Positions 1 to 8,707 of a DNA stretch of 64,000 bases are shown here, piece by piece. Where the stretch lies: contig CALFEQ010000178.1 of NCBI GenBank assembly GCA_937949945.1, positions 62,001 to 126,000 on the forward strand, given 5' to 3'. The first letter of the stretch is position 1; the number at the start of each line of letters is the position of its first letter. The position numbers were made by a program, and so were the translations under genes. Origin of the DNA: an uncultured Myxococcales bacterium (GTDB lineage Bacteria; Myxococcota_A; Polyangia; Polyangiales; Polyangiaceae). Under the pieces are notes generated by a model. The model had not been told where the DNA came from. It ran no database searches and saw nothing but the letters and a program-made list of their open reading frames with translations.

Positions 1-786
1 GTTCGGCCTCTCGGCGTAGCGGTAGAAGGGCCGGAAGTTGAGGCCGATCTGGTCGACGGTGCCGCCGGCGATCGCCAGATAGTCGCGCTCGGGCCACACG
101 GTCCCGTCGCCGAGCTCGACCGAGCCGCGGAACGGCTCGGCCATGCGCTTGATCATCTCGCCGCCCACGGCGGCGCTTCCGACGCCGCGGAGGAGGGTCT
201 TCGCGGCGACGAGGGGGCTCGGCGGCTCTCCGTAGCCGTAGTACTCGGAAAGGAAGCCGCAGACGACGCCCGTACCGAAGTTGAAGCCGTATTTCACCGC
301 CATCGGCGGTGACCGCATCGACGTGGGGCCGCCGCTCCCGTCGCCGCGGAGCGGCCGCGCTCCCTCGGCGCGGATGCACATGACGTGGCGCTCCACGTCG
401 GCCAGCGGTCGCGCTGCACGCTGGACGTACGCGCGGCAGAGCCGTTCGAGCAGCCCCTCCGGTCGGCCGCGGCGCACGCCGACGGAGTTGGCGACCGTGT
501 TCATCGTCCCGCCGCGGAGGAACGCGATCTGCGGGAGCGCATTGCCCTGGTAGACGTCGAGGAAGCCGGTGATCGTGGTGCCGTTCGTGCCGTCGCCGCC
601 GCTGATCCCGAGCACGTCGATGTCGAGGCGCCGGAAGTCTTCGGCGACCCGGTAGAGCTCGTCGATCGAGCGCGCCTCTCGGACGACGCCGTGATCGCCG
701 AGCGTGCGGGCGAGCCGGCGGCCGGCGTCCGGGTCTCGCAGGTTGCGGCCGCTGCGCGGGTTGAAAATCACTCCGATGCCGGGCAT
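1..786 (-). CDS. Diacylglycerol kinase family lipid kinase (C-terminus beyond window)
   Basis: Predicted ATP-dependent lipid kinase of the DAGK catalytic-domain family (YegS/DgkB/ceramide kinase relatives), which phosphorylates a membrane lipid hydroxyl at the cytoplasmic face. Seen: the protein opens MPGIGVIFNPRSGRN, has the nucleotide-binding GGDGT at residues 63-67 and the second family motif GGTMNTVANS at 92-101. 262 residues are visible and the frame is open at base 1, so the C-terminal half is missing. The ATG at 786 was chosen because the conserved fold begins right after it; no strong ribosome binding site is visible. It is transcribed away from the ygfZ-like gene, with about 260 bp between them. 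Family call is confident; the lipid substrate is unknown. Confidence 0.85.
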   Translation of the reverse strand, partial: MPGIGVIFNPRSGRNLRDPDAGRRLARTLGDHGVVREARSIDELYRVAEDFRRLDIDVLGISGGDGTNGTTITGFLDVYQGNALPQIAFLRGGTMNTVANSVGVRRGRPEGLLERLCRAYVQRAARPLADVERHVMCIRAEGARPLRGDGSGGPTSMRSPPMAVKYGFNFGTGVVCGFLSEYYGYGEPPSPLVAAKTLLRGVGSAAVGGEMIKRMAEPFRGSVELGDGTVWPERDYLAIAGGTVDQIGLNFRPFYRYAERPN

Positions 787-1048
787 GTGCTTCTTGCCGC
801 GAGCTTGGGATGCGGCCGTCCACCGTCGAGTCGCTGGGACCCGGAGTCGCCTGGCCCGAGCTTCCCGATCACAGTTCTCGGGCTCGCAGCCTGACCTCCG
901 GAAGGGGAGTTCGTCAAGCCGACGCCCGTGGAATTCTCGTGCCTCGCGGGTCGTCTTGCGGAAAATCGCCCGCCGGCGCCCGTCGGAGCGGAAGGTCGCT
1001 CGCGTTCGAGCTTTTCTCGCCGTCGCGGATGGCGCAAGGTGAGGGGCC

Positions 1049-1969
1049 ATGGGCACGAGAACCGGCGAGCGCGAGGCTCGCGCCGCACGTGAGGCGGTCT
1101 TCGCCGTCCAGGCCGCCGATCGCACCGGCATCATCGTCCGCGGAAGCGACCGGGTGAGCTGGCTCAACGGCATGATCACCTGCGACGTGACGAAGCTCGG
1201 CCCCGGGAGGAGCCTCTACGGTCTGCTCGTCGAAAAGAAGGGCCGCATGCAGACGGACATGTACGTGGTCCCTTCGCGAGCGGACGACGTGCTCGCGCTC
1301 GCGGTGCCGGCCACGCTCCGCGACCAGACCCTCGCGACGCTCGACCATCACCTGGTCATGGAGGACGCCGAGCTCGAGGCGGCCGATCTCGCGTTCTGGC
1401 TCTTCGTCGGCCCGCGATCGCGCGAGGCGGCCGACGCCCTCGCGGCGCCGTTCTCGGGCGCGCTCGACCTGACCGGGCACGGCGGAGCGATCGTCGCGGC
1501 GCCCGCCGCCGAAGCGGACGACCTCGCTCGTCGCATCGCCGGCGTCGTTGCGGATGCGGGTGGAGCCGTCGGGGACGACGCCGCGTGGGAAGCCATCCGC
1601 ATCGAGCACGGGCTTCCGCGCTTCGGGGTCGAGGTCGACGCGTCGCTCTACCCGCAGGAGGCCGCGCTCGAGAAGCTCGCCGTGTCCTTCGACAAGGGCT
1701 GCTACCTCGGGCAGGAGGTCGTCTACATGCTCGAGAACCGAGGGCACGTGAAGCGCAAGCTCGTCCCGCTCGACCTCGAAGGCGAAGACGTCCCGCGGCC
1801 GGGCGATCCCGTCACGACCCCGGACGGTACGGCCGTCGGAGACGTGAAGAGCGCCGTCCTCGGCCCGCTGTCCGGCAAGCCGGTCGCCATCGCGATGGTG
1901 AAGTGGGCACACTCGAAGCCCGGCACCGACCTCTGCGTCGGCGACCGCCCCGCCCGCGTCCGCGGGTGA
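1049..1969 (+). CDS. ygfZ: Folate-binding YgfZ/GcvT-like protein
   Basis: Tetrahydrofolate-binding protein of the YgfZ (IBA57) family, which supports maturation or repair of certain 4Fe-4S enzymes in the cytoplasm. The family signature appears as KGCYLGQE near residues 216-223; its Cys is the conserved functional residue. The 306 residues match the family's usual size, with the GcvT-like N-terminal fold (SWLNGMITCDVTKL) and a C-terminal barrel. The ATG at 1049 follows a GGTGAGGGG stretch that can act as ribosome binding site. It stands alone, transcribed divergently from the lipid kinase. Short repeat-rich intergenic DNA lies on both sides (around 840-905 and 2009-2058). Confidence 0.9.
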   Translation: MGTRTGEREARAAREAVFAVQAADRTGIIVRGSDRVSWLNGMITCDVTKLGPGRSLYGLLVEKKGRMQTDMYVVPSRADDVLALAVPATLRDQTLATLDHHLVMEDAELEAADLAFWLFVGPRSREAADALAAPFSGALDLTGHGGAIVAAPAAEADDLARRIAGVVADAGGAVGDDAAWEAIRIEHGLPRFGVEVDASLYPQEAALEKLAVSFDKGCYLGQEVVYMLENRGHVKRKLVPLDLEGEDVPRPGDPVTTPDGTAVGDVKSAVLGPLSGKPVAIAMVKWAHSKPGTDLCVGDRPARVRG

Positions 1970-2008
1970 GGGCGGGCGTAGATGCGCGAGACGCAACGTG
2001 TTTCTCCC

Positions 2009-2036
2009 TGGAGCCTGGAGCCTGGAGCCCGGAGCC
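2009..2036. repeat. Four tandem YGGAGCC heptamers
   Basis: Four consecutive 7-bp units (TGGAGCC three times, then CGGAGCC) downstream of the ygfZ-like gene. The same arrangement of four units recurs at 41362-41389. A 14-bp string, GCTCGCAGCCTGAC, follows at 2045-2058 and also occurs at 882-895 on the other side of the gene. No coding function is seen. Confidence 0.6.
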
Positions 2037-2096
2037 TCCTCGGCGCTCGCAGCCTGACTTCCCCTGACTGCCTTCTTCGACCTGGCAGCCTACCAG

Positions 2097-3671
2097 GTGG
2101 GTGCTACACCCACCCACGTGCACATCCGAGACGCATCGCCCTGGCTTGCAGGACCCCTCGTCGCAGCGCTCGCTTCGTTCGCCCTCGGCTGCTCGCCGCA
2201 GCACGAGACCGACGACTTCGAGAGCGCCGAAGCCGATCTGTCGACGAGCCAGTTCGACGAGGCGTGCAGCGAGCCGGTCCGGTCCGAGGACGGCAAGTAC
2301 TTCCTCCTCGATCTCTGTCCGAAGGGCAGCACGCCGGGTCGGATCGTCCGCGTGGAGACCGCGACGGGCACGCAGACGGAGGTGACGACGTACGCCACGG
2401 GCGATCGCGTCGAGCGGCTCACCGCGAAGGGACCCGCGTTCTGGTTCGGCATCCGCCGCGCGGTCGACGGCCTCGGGCGGGCGACGCAAGGGATCGACGT
2501 CGTCGTACGGGACTGGGCGCTCGAGCGAGGCCGGACGTTCTCGGCCGCCGCGCCGACGGGCGTGGACGGAGCGCCCGGCGCACTGCGCATGCTCATGCTC
2601 ACCGCGGACGGCGAGCACGTCGCGTTCTCGGCGGCGGACGGTGAGCTCTCGAAGCTCCTCTTCGTCGCGCCGGTGACGGGCTCGGCCGAGCCGGTCGCGC
2701 TCGACGTCGGCGTCCCGAGCTCCGAGGTGCGGTGGTCGTCGGCCGGAAGCTCCCTCGTCGGGCACGTCCCCGACGACACGGGAGAGACGTTGATCCTCGT
2801 CGACGTCGGCGGCGAGGACCTCGCGAAGATCGCCGCCAAGCGCCATGTCGACTGGAGGTCGTTCGCGTTCGGGATGGGCGGCACCCGCGAGCAGGCTCCG
2901 TTCGACGGGACGCGCATCGTCGGCTTCAAGGTCGCGCCGGATCGGCAGTCGATCGGCACGGTCGATCCACGCACCGGAGAAGAGAAGGTCCTCGACTCTG
3001 CTCCGCTGCTCGGCATCGTGACGGACCTCGGTCCGGACGTGCTCTACTCGCGCGTGACCGAGGCCTCCGGCGGCGGCTTCGTTCGCGAGCTCGTGAAGCG
3101 ACCGCGCGCGGGCGGCGACGCGACGGTGCTCGTCTCGAGCACGGCCGCTTCGCGCGACGAGCTCCGCTACGGCTTCGAGCCGATCGCCGTCAGCGAGAGC
3201 GGAGCCTTCGGCGTCTTCGCGACGCACACGGGCGGGACACAGGAGCGCTTCCTCGTGAAGCTCGACGGAAGCGCGCCCGCCACGACGCTGGGCTCCGCCG
3301 TCCGCGTCGTCGAGCAGCTCGGCGAGCTCGTTCTCGTCGTCGACGGCGGGGCCGACCCCGCGGTCTTCCGGATCCTCGACCTCGCGACCGGCACCTTCAC
3401 CACGCTCGGCCCGTCCGGCGGTCCCCATGCGTTCGCTCACCTCGTCGGGGACGGCTCGATCGTGCAGCTCGAGCAGTGCACGACGCCGCAGGGGCGTCCG
3501 GGGCGCAGCGTGCGTCACACGACGAGCGCGGGGACCGAGGTCTCCGAGTGCACGTGGATGCCGTGGGCGTCCGTCCCGCTCGCGGTCGCAGGCAGCGACA
3601 CGCTCGTCTTCTACAACGCGCGTGGGCCGTTCCCCGACCTTCGCTACGACGTCGGGATCGTGAAGCCCTGA
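2097..3671 (+). CDS. Lipoprotein with predicted beta-propeller, unknown function
   Basis: Unrecognised 524-residue exported protein. The N-terminus has a hydrophobic signal segment ending in the lipobox-like FALGC, so the mature protein probably starts with a lipidated Cys. The rest is rich in short beta-strand blocks of the TolB/WD40-like type (for example GKYFLLDLCPKGSTPG, HVAFSAADGELSKLLFVAP), which suggests a propeller, but no catalytic motif is visible. The start is uncertain: GTG at 2097 gives a 32-residue signal to the Cys, and an in-frame GTG at 2118 (VHIRDASPWLAG) gives a more typical length. The stop codon directly abuts the stop of the convergent gene at 3672. Confidence 0.7.
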   Translation: MGATPTHVHIRDASPWLAGPLVAALASFALGCSPQHETDDFESAEADLSTSQFDEACSEPVRSEDGKYFLLDLCPKGSTPGRIVRVETATGTQTEVTTYATGDRVERLTAKGPAFWFGIRRAVDGLGRATQGIDVVVRDWALERGRTFSAAAPTGVDGAPGALRMLMLTADGEHVAFSAADGELSKLLFVAPVTGSAEPVALDVGVPSSEVRWSSAGSSLVGHVPDDTGETLILVDVGGEDLAKIAAKRHVDWRSFAFGMGGTREQAPFDGTRIVGFKVAPDRQSIGTVDPRTGEEKVLDSAPLLGIVTDLGPDVLYSRVTEASGGGFVRELVKRPRAGGDATVLVSSTAASRDELRYGFEPIAVSESGAFGVFATHTGGTQERFLVKLDGSAPATTLGSAVRVVEQLGELVLVVDGGADPAVFRILDLATGTFTTLGPSGGPHAFAHLVGDGSIVQLEQCTTPQGRPGRSVRHTTSAGTEVSECTWMPWASVPLAVAGSDTLVFYNARGPFPDLRYDVGIVKP

Positions 3672-4553
3672 TCAGAGCTTGCGGTCGAGCCGGAAGTGCT
3701 TGCCCGTCGATCCTTCGACGGCGGGCAGCGGCGTGACCTTGAGCATCTCGAGCGCGATCTCCTTGATGCGTCCGTCCTTGCCCAGGCGGAGGTGCAGGCG
3801 GTCGCCGTCGCTCTTCACGACGTCGCATCGGCCGAAGGCGAAGTGCTCCACGACGTCGCCGGCGTCCGGATAGATCGCCTCCTCCTCGACGACTGCCGGC
3901 TTCACCGGTCGCAAAGGAAGCGTGCCGCCGAACGTCGACCTCGGCGCGGCCGCCGGCTTCGCGGGCTCGGGCTCGCTCGGGCGCGCGGGCGGGATGGCCG
4001 GCGAGGACGGGGCCGCCGCCGGAGCCGATGGAGCCGCCGCCGGAGCGGACGGCGCTGCGGCGGGTGCGGACGACGCCGCCGCAGGGGCCGACGGAGCCGG
4101 TGCCGGAGCGGCGGCCGCGGCCCGCGGCTGCGCGCCCGAGGGCTCGAGAAGCCACACGCCTTCCGGACCGGCGGAGCGCGTCGCGGTCACGTCGTCGAGC
4201 GCTGTGACGAGCACCTCGAGGGCGCCCACGCGCGCCTCGACGATCTCGCCGGCTACGGTCTCGAGGCCCGTGTCGGTCTCGCGCGAGAGCACGGCGCGGA
4301 GCCCGCACGTCACGTCGCCCTGCGAGAGGCCGACGCTCCCTTCGAGCACGACGGCGTGGAAGGTCCCGGAGAGGGCGCGCGTCCCGTCGGAGCCGAGCGC
4401 CCGGATGCGCACGTCGGAGAGCACGCCGCTCGCACGCATCCATCCCGCCACCACCACCTCTTCGCGGAGCACGCCGAGCAGGGCGTCGGGGAGGCGGGCC
4501 GGCTCGGTCAGGCGGAAGACGAGGTGGCGGGCGTTGGACGTCGTGACCGTCAT
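3672..4553 (-). CDS. PPC (DUF296) domain protein with Ala/Pro linker and basic C-terminal domain
   Basis: 293 residues in three parts. Residues 1 to about 135 match the PPC/DUF296 fold (HLVFRLTEPARLPDALLGVL, then GWMRASGVLSDVRIRALGSD), known from bacterial stand-alone proteins and plant AT-hook proteins. A long low-complexity linker of repeated APAAAPSAPAAAPS type follows. The C-terminal segment of about 75 residues (VVEHFAFGRCDVVKSDGDRL and beyond) looks like a small beta-barrel. No signal peptide is present, so it should be cytoplasmic. Its ATG overlaps the TGA of the upstream outer-membrane protein gene (ATGA, 4550-4553), implying translational coupling. DNA or ligand binding is possible from the PPC fold, but nothing here proves a role. 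Confidence 0.7.
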   Translation of the reverse strand: MTVTTSNARHLVFRLTEPARLPDALLGVLREEVVVAGWMRASGVLSDVRIRALGSDGTRALSGTFHAVVLEGSVGLSQGDVTCGLRAVLSRETDTGLETVAGEIVEARVGALEVLVTALDDVTATRSAGPEGVWLLEPSGAQPRAAAAAPAPAPSAPAAASSAPAAAPSAPAAAPSAPAAAPSSPAIPPARPSEPEPAKPAAAPRSTFGGTLPLRPVKPAVVEEEAIYPDAGDVVEHFAFGRCDVVKSDGDRLHLRLGKDGRIKEIALEMLKVTPLPAVEGSTGKHFRLDRKL

Positions 4554-5767
4554 CGAGGTGTCTCCAGCGTAGCGTTGCCGCTCGTCGGCGGGGCGGGTGG
4601 TGTCGTCGGTGGTGTCTCCTCGGGCGGGCAGCCGGGGCGCTCGCTGCTCTTTTCGCCGGGCTGCGACGGGCAGCGGTCGATGCGGTCGGGGACCCCGTCG
4701 CCGTCGGTGTCGCGCTGGACCGGCGCGTACGTGACCCCGAGCACGAAGCGGAACCTCGGGACCGTGATCGCGGCATCGCTCAGTGGGAGCGGGCCGCCGC
4801 CGCCGAGGAAGAAAGAGACGTCGCCGGCGAGCAGCGGCGCCGACCGCACGCCGAGCATCCACTCGGCGGGGATGATCCGTTTGCCGTTCGGGATGCTCCG
4901 CGGCCCGAATGCGGACTGCTGCGTGTCGTGCTGCTCCGGGAAGTTGTAATAGGCGCGGCCCTCGAGGAGCACGGACAGCACGTCCCGCTCGAGGATGTCG
5001 AACCCGGCGCCGAGCGCGGTCGTGATCTGCGATCCGACGCGCGCGCCCGCGAACTCGGTGACCGGGCGGATCCGCGCGCCGACCTCGGCGCCCGTGAAGA
5101 AGCGGGAGACGCGCCAGTCGGCCGCGATGCTGGGGACGAACACCGCCGACCGCTCGCCCGCGAAGTCCGAGTCGTCCCCGATCGGCGCGGAGAAGAACAT
5201 GCGACCCGCGACCGAGAAGCTCTTTCCGGCGCCGCCCTCGGCCGCGGCCGTCGCCGGATCCATGCGCACACGCGGGACGAGCGCGTACGTGAGCCCGAAC
5301 CGCGCGTCGCGGACGGCGGTGTCCCGGAGGCCGCGACCGCCGGTGAGCGGGCTCGTGCCGGCGCCGTTCTGCGCGAGCGTGATCGGCAACGCGGCGCCGA
5401 GCTCGAGCCGGTTCGTCACACCGTAGGCGAAGAGGAAGTTGGCGTTGACCTGATCGTCGACGACGAACTGATCGCTGCCGCCCGGGCCCGGCGACGCGAT
5501 CCGGACGATGATCGGCCGCGACTGGTACGTCGTCACGAGGCCGAAGCCAACCTGCCGCTCCGCGACCGTCTCCGTGCCGCCCACTGCGGCGAAGCGCTGC
5601 GGGCCCGGGTGCGGCCAGAACGTGTCGCTGTTGATGCACGTGCTCGTCAGCGGGTTGTGGCACTGCGCAGACTCCGGTGAAGGCTGTGCGTGCGCGGAGT
5701 TTGCTCCGAACAACGAGGTCAGGAGAGCTGCCGCGGCCACGGCCTCCCGTGCCTTTGCGCTTCGCAT
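4550..5767 (-). CDS. Outer-membrane beta-barrel protein with C-terminal TSP3-type motif
   Basis: Exported protein of about 405 residues. The ATG at 5767 starts a typical signal peptide (MRSAKAREAVAAAALLTSLF ending ANSAHA); an in-frame ATG at 5809 would add 14 residues. The body shows alternating amphipathic strands characteristic of an outer-membrane barrel (FLFAYGVTNRLELGAALPIT, FGLTYALVPRV, VLLEGRAYYNF). The C-terminus carries one thrombospondin type 3 calcium-binding repeat (DTDGDGVPDRIDRCP) and a Pro/Thr-rich tail. In OmpA-type proteins such repeats usually precede a peptidoglycan-binding domain, but none follows here. Coupled by an ATGA overlap to the PPC-domain gene downstream. Confidence 0.75.
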   Translation of the reverse strand: MRSAKAREAVAAAALLTSLFGANSAHAQPSPESAQCHNPLTSTCINSDTFWPHPGPQRFAAVGGTETVAERQVGFGLVTTYQSRPIIVRIASPGPGGSDQFVVDDQVNANFLFAYGVTNRLELGAALPITLAQNGAGTSPLTGGRGLRDTAVRDARFGLTYALVPRVRMDPATAAAEGGAGKSFSVAGRMFFSAPIGDDSDFAGERSAVFVPSIAADWRVSRFFTGAEVGARIRPVTEFAGARVGSQITTALGAGFDILERDVLSVLLEGRAYYNFPEQHDTQQSAFGPRSIPNGKRIIPAEWMLGVRSAPLLAGDVSFFLGGGGPLPLSDAAITVPRFRFVLGVTYAPVQRDTDGDGVPDRIDRCPSQPGEKSSERPGCPPEETPPTTPPAPPTSGNATLETPR

Positions 5768-5830
5768 GAGCTGGCCGGCACCATACCAGACTTGCCTTCG
5801 CGGCTTCATTGGGAAAAAGAACCGGATCGC

Positions 5831-6520
5831 ATGCCTGCCCCTGCCTCGCCAGCGCCGCCGCTCGTCCGCGGGCCCCTCTCGGAGGCCGAGCCGCTGCTCC
5901 TCGCCAGCGGATCGCCCCGGCGCCGCGAGATCCTCGCGAATCTGGGCGTGCCCACGCTCGTCATGCCGGTCGACGTCGACGAGGTCGCCCTGCCGGAAGA
6001 GCCGCCGGACGCCTACCTGGTCCGCATCGTCGCCGCGAAGCTCGCCGCGGCGAGCAAGGCCTTCGTGAAGACGGACAAGCCGCCGCGGGGCGATACGCTC
6101 CAGGGGGTCAACGTCGCGTCCGCCGCCGGCGCGGTGCTCGTCGCCGACACGATCGTCATCGCGGACGGCGCCATCCTGGGGAAGCCGACCTCGACCGAAG
6201 ACGCCGAGGCCATGATCACGCGGCTCGCCGGCCGGACCCACGAGGTGTGGACGCGCTTCGCGATCGGCGCGCCCGAGTCGCCCGCGCGCACGCTCCACGA
6301 AGAGACGGTACGGACGTGCGTCACGTTCCGGCCGCTCACCTCGGAGCGCGTCCGCGCGTACGTCGCGAGCGGCGAAGGGAAGGACAAAGCCGGTGGCTAC
6401 GCCATCCAAGGCCGCGGCGCCGGCCTCGTGTCGCGCATCGAGGGCTCGTACTCGAACGTCGTCGGCCTGCCGGCGTGCGAGGTGATGGTGGCGCTCGAGC
6501 GACTGGGCCTCTGGCCGTGA
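5831..6520 (+). CDS. maf: Maf-type nucleoside triphosphate pyrophosphatase
   Basis: Cytoplasmic house-cleaning enzyme hydrolysing non-canonical or pyrimidine nucleoside triphosphates (dTTP/UTP or m7GTP class) to monophosphate and pyrophosphate. Seen: the N-terminal LLASGSPRRREIL phosphate-binding motif, VADTIVI with the catalytic Asp, GKP further on, and the C-terminal GGYAIQGRGAGLVSRIEGSY signature. The ATG at 5831 gives 229 residues; the protein carries a 15-20 residue N-terminal extension and an insertion (about residues 75-95) compared with the usual 190-200. The GTG of the next gene overlaps its TGA (GTGA, 6517-6520). Substrate subclass is not decided. Confidence 0.92.
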   Translation: MPAPASPAPPLVRGPLSEAEPLLLASGSPRRREILANLGVPTLVMPVDVDEVALPEEPPDAYLVRIVAAKLAAASKAFVKTDKPPRGDTLQGVNVASAAGAVLVADTIVIADGAILGKPTSTEDAEAMITRLAGRTHEVWTRFAIGAPESPARTLHEETVRTCVTFRPLTSERVRAYVASGEGKDKAGGYAIQGRGAGLVSRIEGSYSNVVGLPACEVMVALERLGLWP

Positions 6521-7962
6521 GCGGTCCGCGCCGCGACGCGCTGATCGTCGCGGTCGTGTCGCTCGCGGTCCGCGTCGCGGTCGCCGTCTGGGCCGCGGGA
6601 CGATTCCCGCCTGCGGCCGACGGCACGTACTACCACCAGATCGCGACGCGCATCGCGGAGGGGCACGGCTACACCTGGGTCTGGCCCGACGGCGTCGTCA
6701 CGTACGCGGCGCACTATCCCGTCGGCTATCCGGCGCTCGTCGCGCTCGGCTACGCCGTCTTCGGCGCGAAGCCTGCCGTGGCGATGGCGCTCAATGCCGT
6801 CCTCGGAGCGGCCTCGGCCGTCGCGGCCTGGTCGCTCCTGCCTCGCGCCACGGCACGTGCTGCGCGTCTCGCCCTGGCGGGAGGCCTCGCCGTCGGGCTG
6901 CACCCGGTGCTCGTCCCGTACACCGCGGCGGTCATGACGGAGGGCGTGACGACCTCGCTGCTCGTCTCGGCCGCCGCCCTCGCGGCGCGCGCGCGCGTCG
7001 CGCTCGAGCCTCGGCCGTGGATCGTCGCGACCGGCGTCCTCATGGGCGTCGCCACGCTCGTCCGTCCGCAGTCGCTCGTGCTCGCGCCGGTGCTCGGCTG
7101 GCTCGCCGCGTCCAGCGCGAGCACCTCCGGCGCGACCGCCTCGAAGCATCGGTACGCTGGCTTCCGTCGTACCGCGATGCGCGCGATCGTCGTGACGGCG
7201 ACGGCGCTCGCGATCTGCGCCCCGTGGACGGCGCGCAACTGCGTGCGCATGGAGCGATGCGCGCTCGTCAGCGTGAACGGCGGCTGGAACCTCGCGATCG
7301 GCACGCAGACGGAGACGGGAGGCTGGCACGAGATCACCGTCCCGGAGGCGTGCAAGACGGTGTTCCAGGAGGCGGCGAAGGACGCGTGCTTCGGGCGCGA
7401 GGCGATGAAGGTCATCGCGCGCGAGCCGCTGAAATGGCTCGCGCGCGCGCCTGCGAAGCTCCGCATGACGTTCGATTACTTCGGCGCGGCGCCGTGGTAC
7501 CTGCACGCTTCGAATGCCTCGAGCTTCCCCGAGAGGGCGAAGCTCGCGCTCGGCGCCTTCGAGACGCTCGTGTCGCGCCTCTTCCTCGCGGCCGCGCTCG
7601 TCGCGGTGCTGAAGATGCGCCCGCGCCGCACCGGTGCGCTCGGCGCGATCCGGACCGCGCTCGTCGCGCTGGGGCTCTTGGCCTGCGTGCTCGTGCCCGG
7701 GACCATCGGGTACCTCGCGCTCGCGCTCGCCGTGACCGCGCTCGGATGGAGAGAGCTCGGCCGAGCTCCGCTCGTCGTGCCTTTTTCGGCGGCGGTGATC
7801 CTCGCGACCGCCGCGACGCATGCGGTCTTCTTCGGAGCTGGGCGCTACGGGATGGTCGTCGTCCCGTTCGTGACGATGCTCGCGTTCGTGCGCTCCGACG
7901 AGCGGGGGGCGCGCACGGACGAAGAGAGCGCCGGCGCGCACGCGCCCCGTCCGGCCGCGTGA
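6517..7962 (+). CDS. Polytopic membrane glycosyltransferase, GT39/ArnT-like
   Basis: Integral inner-membrane protein of 481 residues with about 10-12 hydrophobic segments, resembling GT-C glycosyltransferases (ArnT/PMT family), which use polyprenyl-phosphate sugars. Seen: the first periplasmic loop has ADGTYYHQIATRIAEGHGYT, typical of the acidic catalytic loop, followed by YPVGYPALVALGYAVFGAKP and repeated membrane helices. It starts at a GTG overlapping the maf stop codon, so it is translated from the same message. The acceptor could be lipid A, a surface glycan or protein; no neighbour identifies it. Family-level call only. Confidence 0.75.
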   Translation: MSGPRRDALIVAVVSLAVRVAVAVWAAGRFPPAADGTYYHQIATRIAEGHGYTWVWPDGVVTYAAHYPVGYPALVALGYAVFGAKPAVAMALNAVLGAASAVAAWSLLPRATARAARLALAGGLAVGLHPVLVPYTAAVMTEGVTTSLLVSAAALAARARVALEPRPWIVATGVLMGVATLVRPQSLVLAPVLGWLAASSASTSGATASKHRYAGFRRTAMRAIVVTATALAICAPWTARNCVRMERCALVSVNGGWNLAIGTQTETGGWHEITVPEACKTVFQEAAKDACFGREAMKVIAREPLKWLARAPAKLRMTFDYFGAAPWYLHASNASSFPERAKLALGAFETLVSRLFLAAALVAVLKMRPRRTGALGAIRTALVALGLLACVLVPGTIGYLALALAVTALGWRELGRAPLVVPFSAAVILATAATHAVFFGAGRYGMVVVPFVTMLAFVRSDERGARTDEESAGAHAPRPAA

Positions 7963-8018
7963 GCAAGAGCGTGCCGGAAGACCTTGCGAAAGCGCGCCGG
8001 TGAGCCCATTCTTCCTCC

Positions 8019-8449
8019 GTCGACGCCGTTCAGGCGATCGCCGGCCGCGGGCCGAGAGGCAACCGCGGCGGGAGGAAAGTCCGAGCTCCACAGAGCACGA
8101 TGCCGGGTAACGCCCGGTGGCGGAAACGCCAAGGAAAGTGCAACAGAGAACAGACCGCCTGGCCGGCGCCGAAAGGCACCCGCCAGGTAAGGGTGAAACG
8201 GCGGGGTAAGAGCCCACCGCGTCTCCGGTGACGGGGACGGCACGGCAGACCCCATCGGGAGCAAGGCCATGTAGGCGGGCGTGCCGCTCCGAGGATCGCG
8301 AGGTCCGAGGGGCGGTGAAGGATGGCTCGTCCGAGCCCGTGGGTAGGCTGCTCGAGACGCCCAGCAATGGTCGTCCTAGAGGAATGATCGCCACCGCGTC
8401 GGGGGCGACCTCGATGCGGAACAGAACTCGGCTTACGGACGACGTCGAC
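8019..8449 (+). ncRNA. rnpB: RNase P RNA, bacterial type A
   Basis: Catalytic RNA of RNase P, which removes 5' leaders from tRNA precursors. Seen in order: GAGGAAAGTCCGAGCTCCAC (CR-I region), AGAGAACAGACC, TAAGGGTGAAA, GGTAAGAGCCCACCG, GGCCATGTAGGCGG, AGAGGAATGATCGCC and the 3' ACAGAACTCGGCTTAC. The ends are set by P1 pairing: GTCGACG at 8019-8025 with CGTCGAC at 8443-8449. About 430 nt is long but normal for type A RNA in GC-rich bacteria. A perfect hairpin follows at once. It lies between two unrelated protein genes on the same strand. Exact ends are inferred from pairing. Confidence 0.96.
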
Positions 8450-8451
8450 CA

Positions 8452-8479
8452 CGAAGCCCTCGCGCGAGCGAGGGCTTCG
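8452..8479 (+). terminator. Hairpin after rnpB
   Basis: Perfect 12-bp stem (CGAAGCCCTCGC at 8452-8463 pairing with GCGAGGGCTTCG at 8468-8479) closed by a GCGA tetraloop, starting 2 nt after the P1 helix of RNase P RNA. Only a weak T-run follows (GCTTTCG), so it is either a terminator or a 3' stabilising hairpin. Confidence 0.75.
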
Positions 8480-8707
8480 CGCTTTCGCGCACGTCCTTGC
8501 ATGTTTCGTGATCGCCGTCGCGCGATGAGGACTGCCGGCAGCACACGCCGTGGCCGCCGAAGACGACGAGCGAGGCATCGAGCCATCGAGGCCCGAGGCC
8601 TCCCATGTACCGACATGTGAGACCGATCGACGCTTGAGACGCTCGCGAGTCGGCAAAGGACGCGCGCTCTGAACGTAGCTTCGCGTGCCTCCGATCGGAG
8701 TGACGTC

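Noticed and set aside
3669..3674. Abutting stop codons TGA/TCA forming TGATCA as a shared terminator signal
   Set aside because: It is simply two convergent stops touching; no hairpin or T-run is associated.
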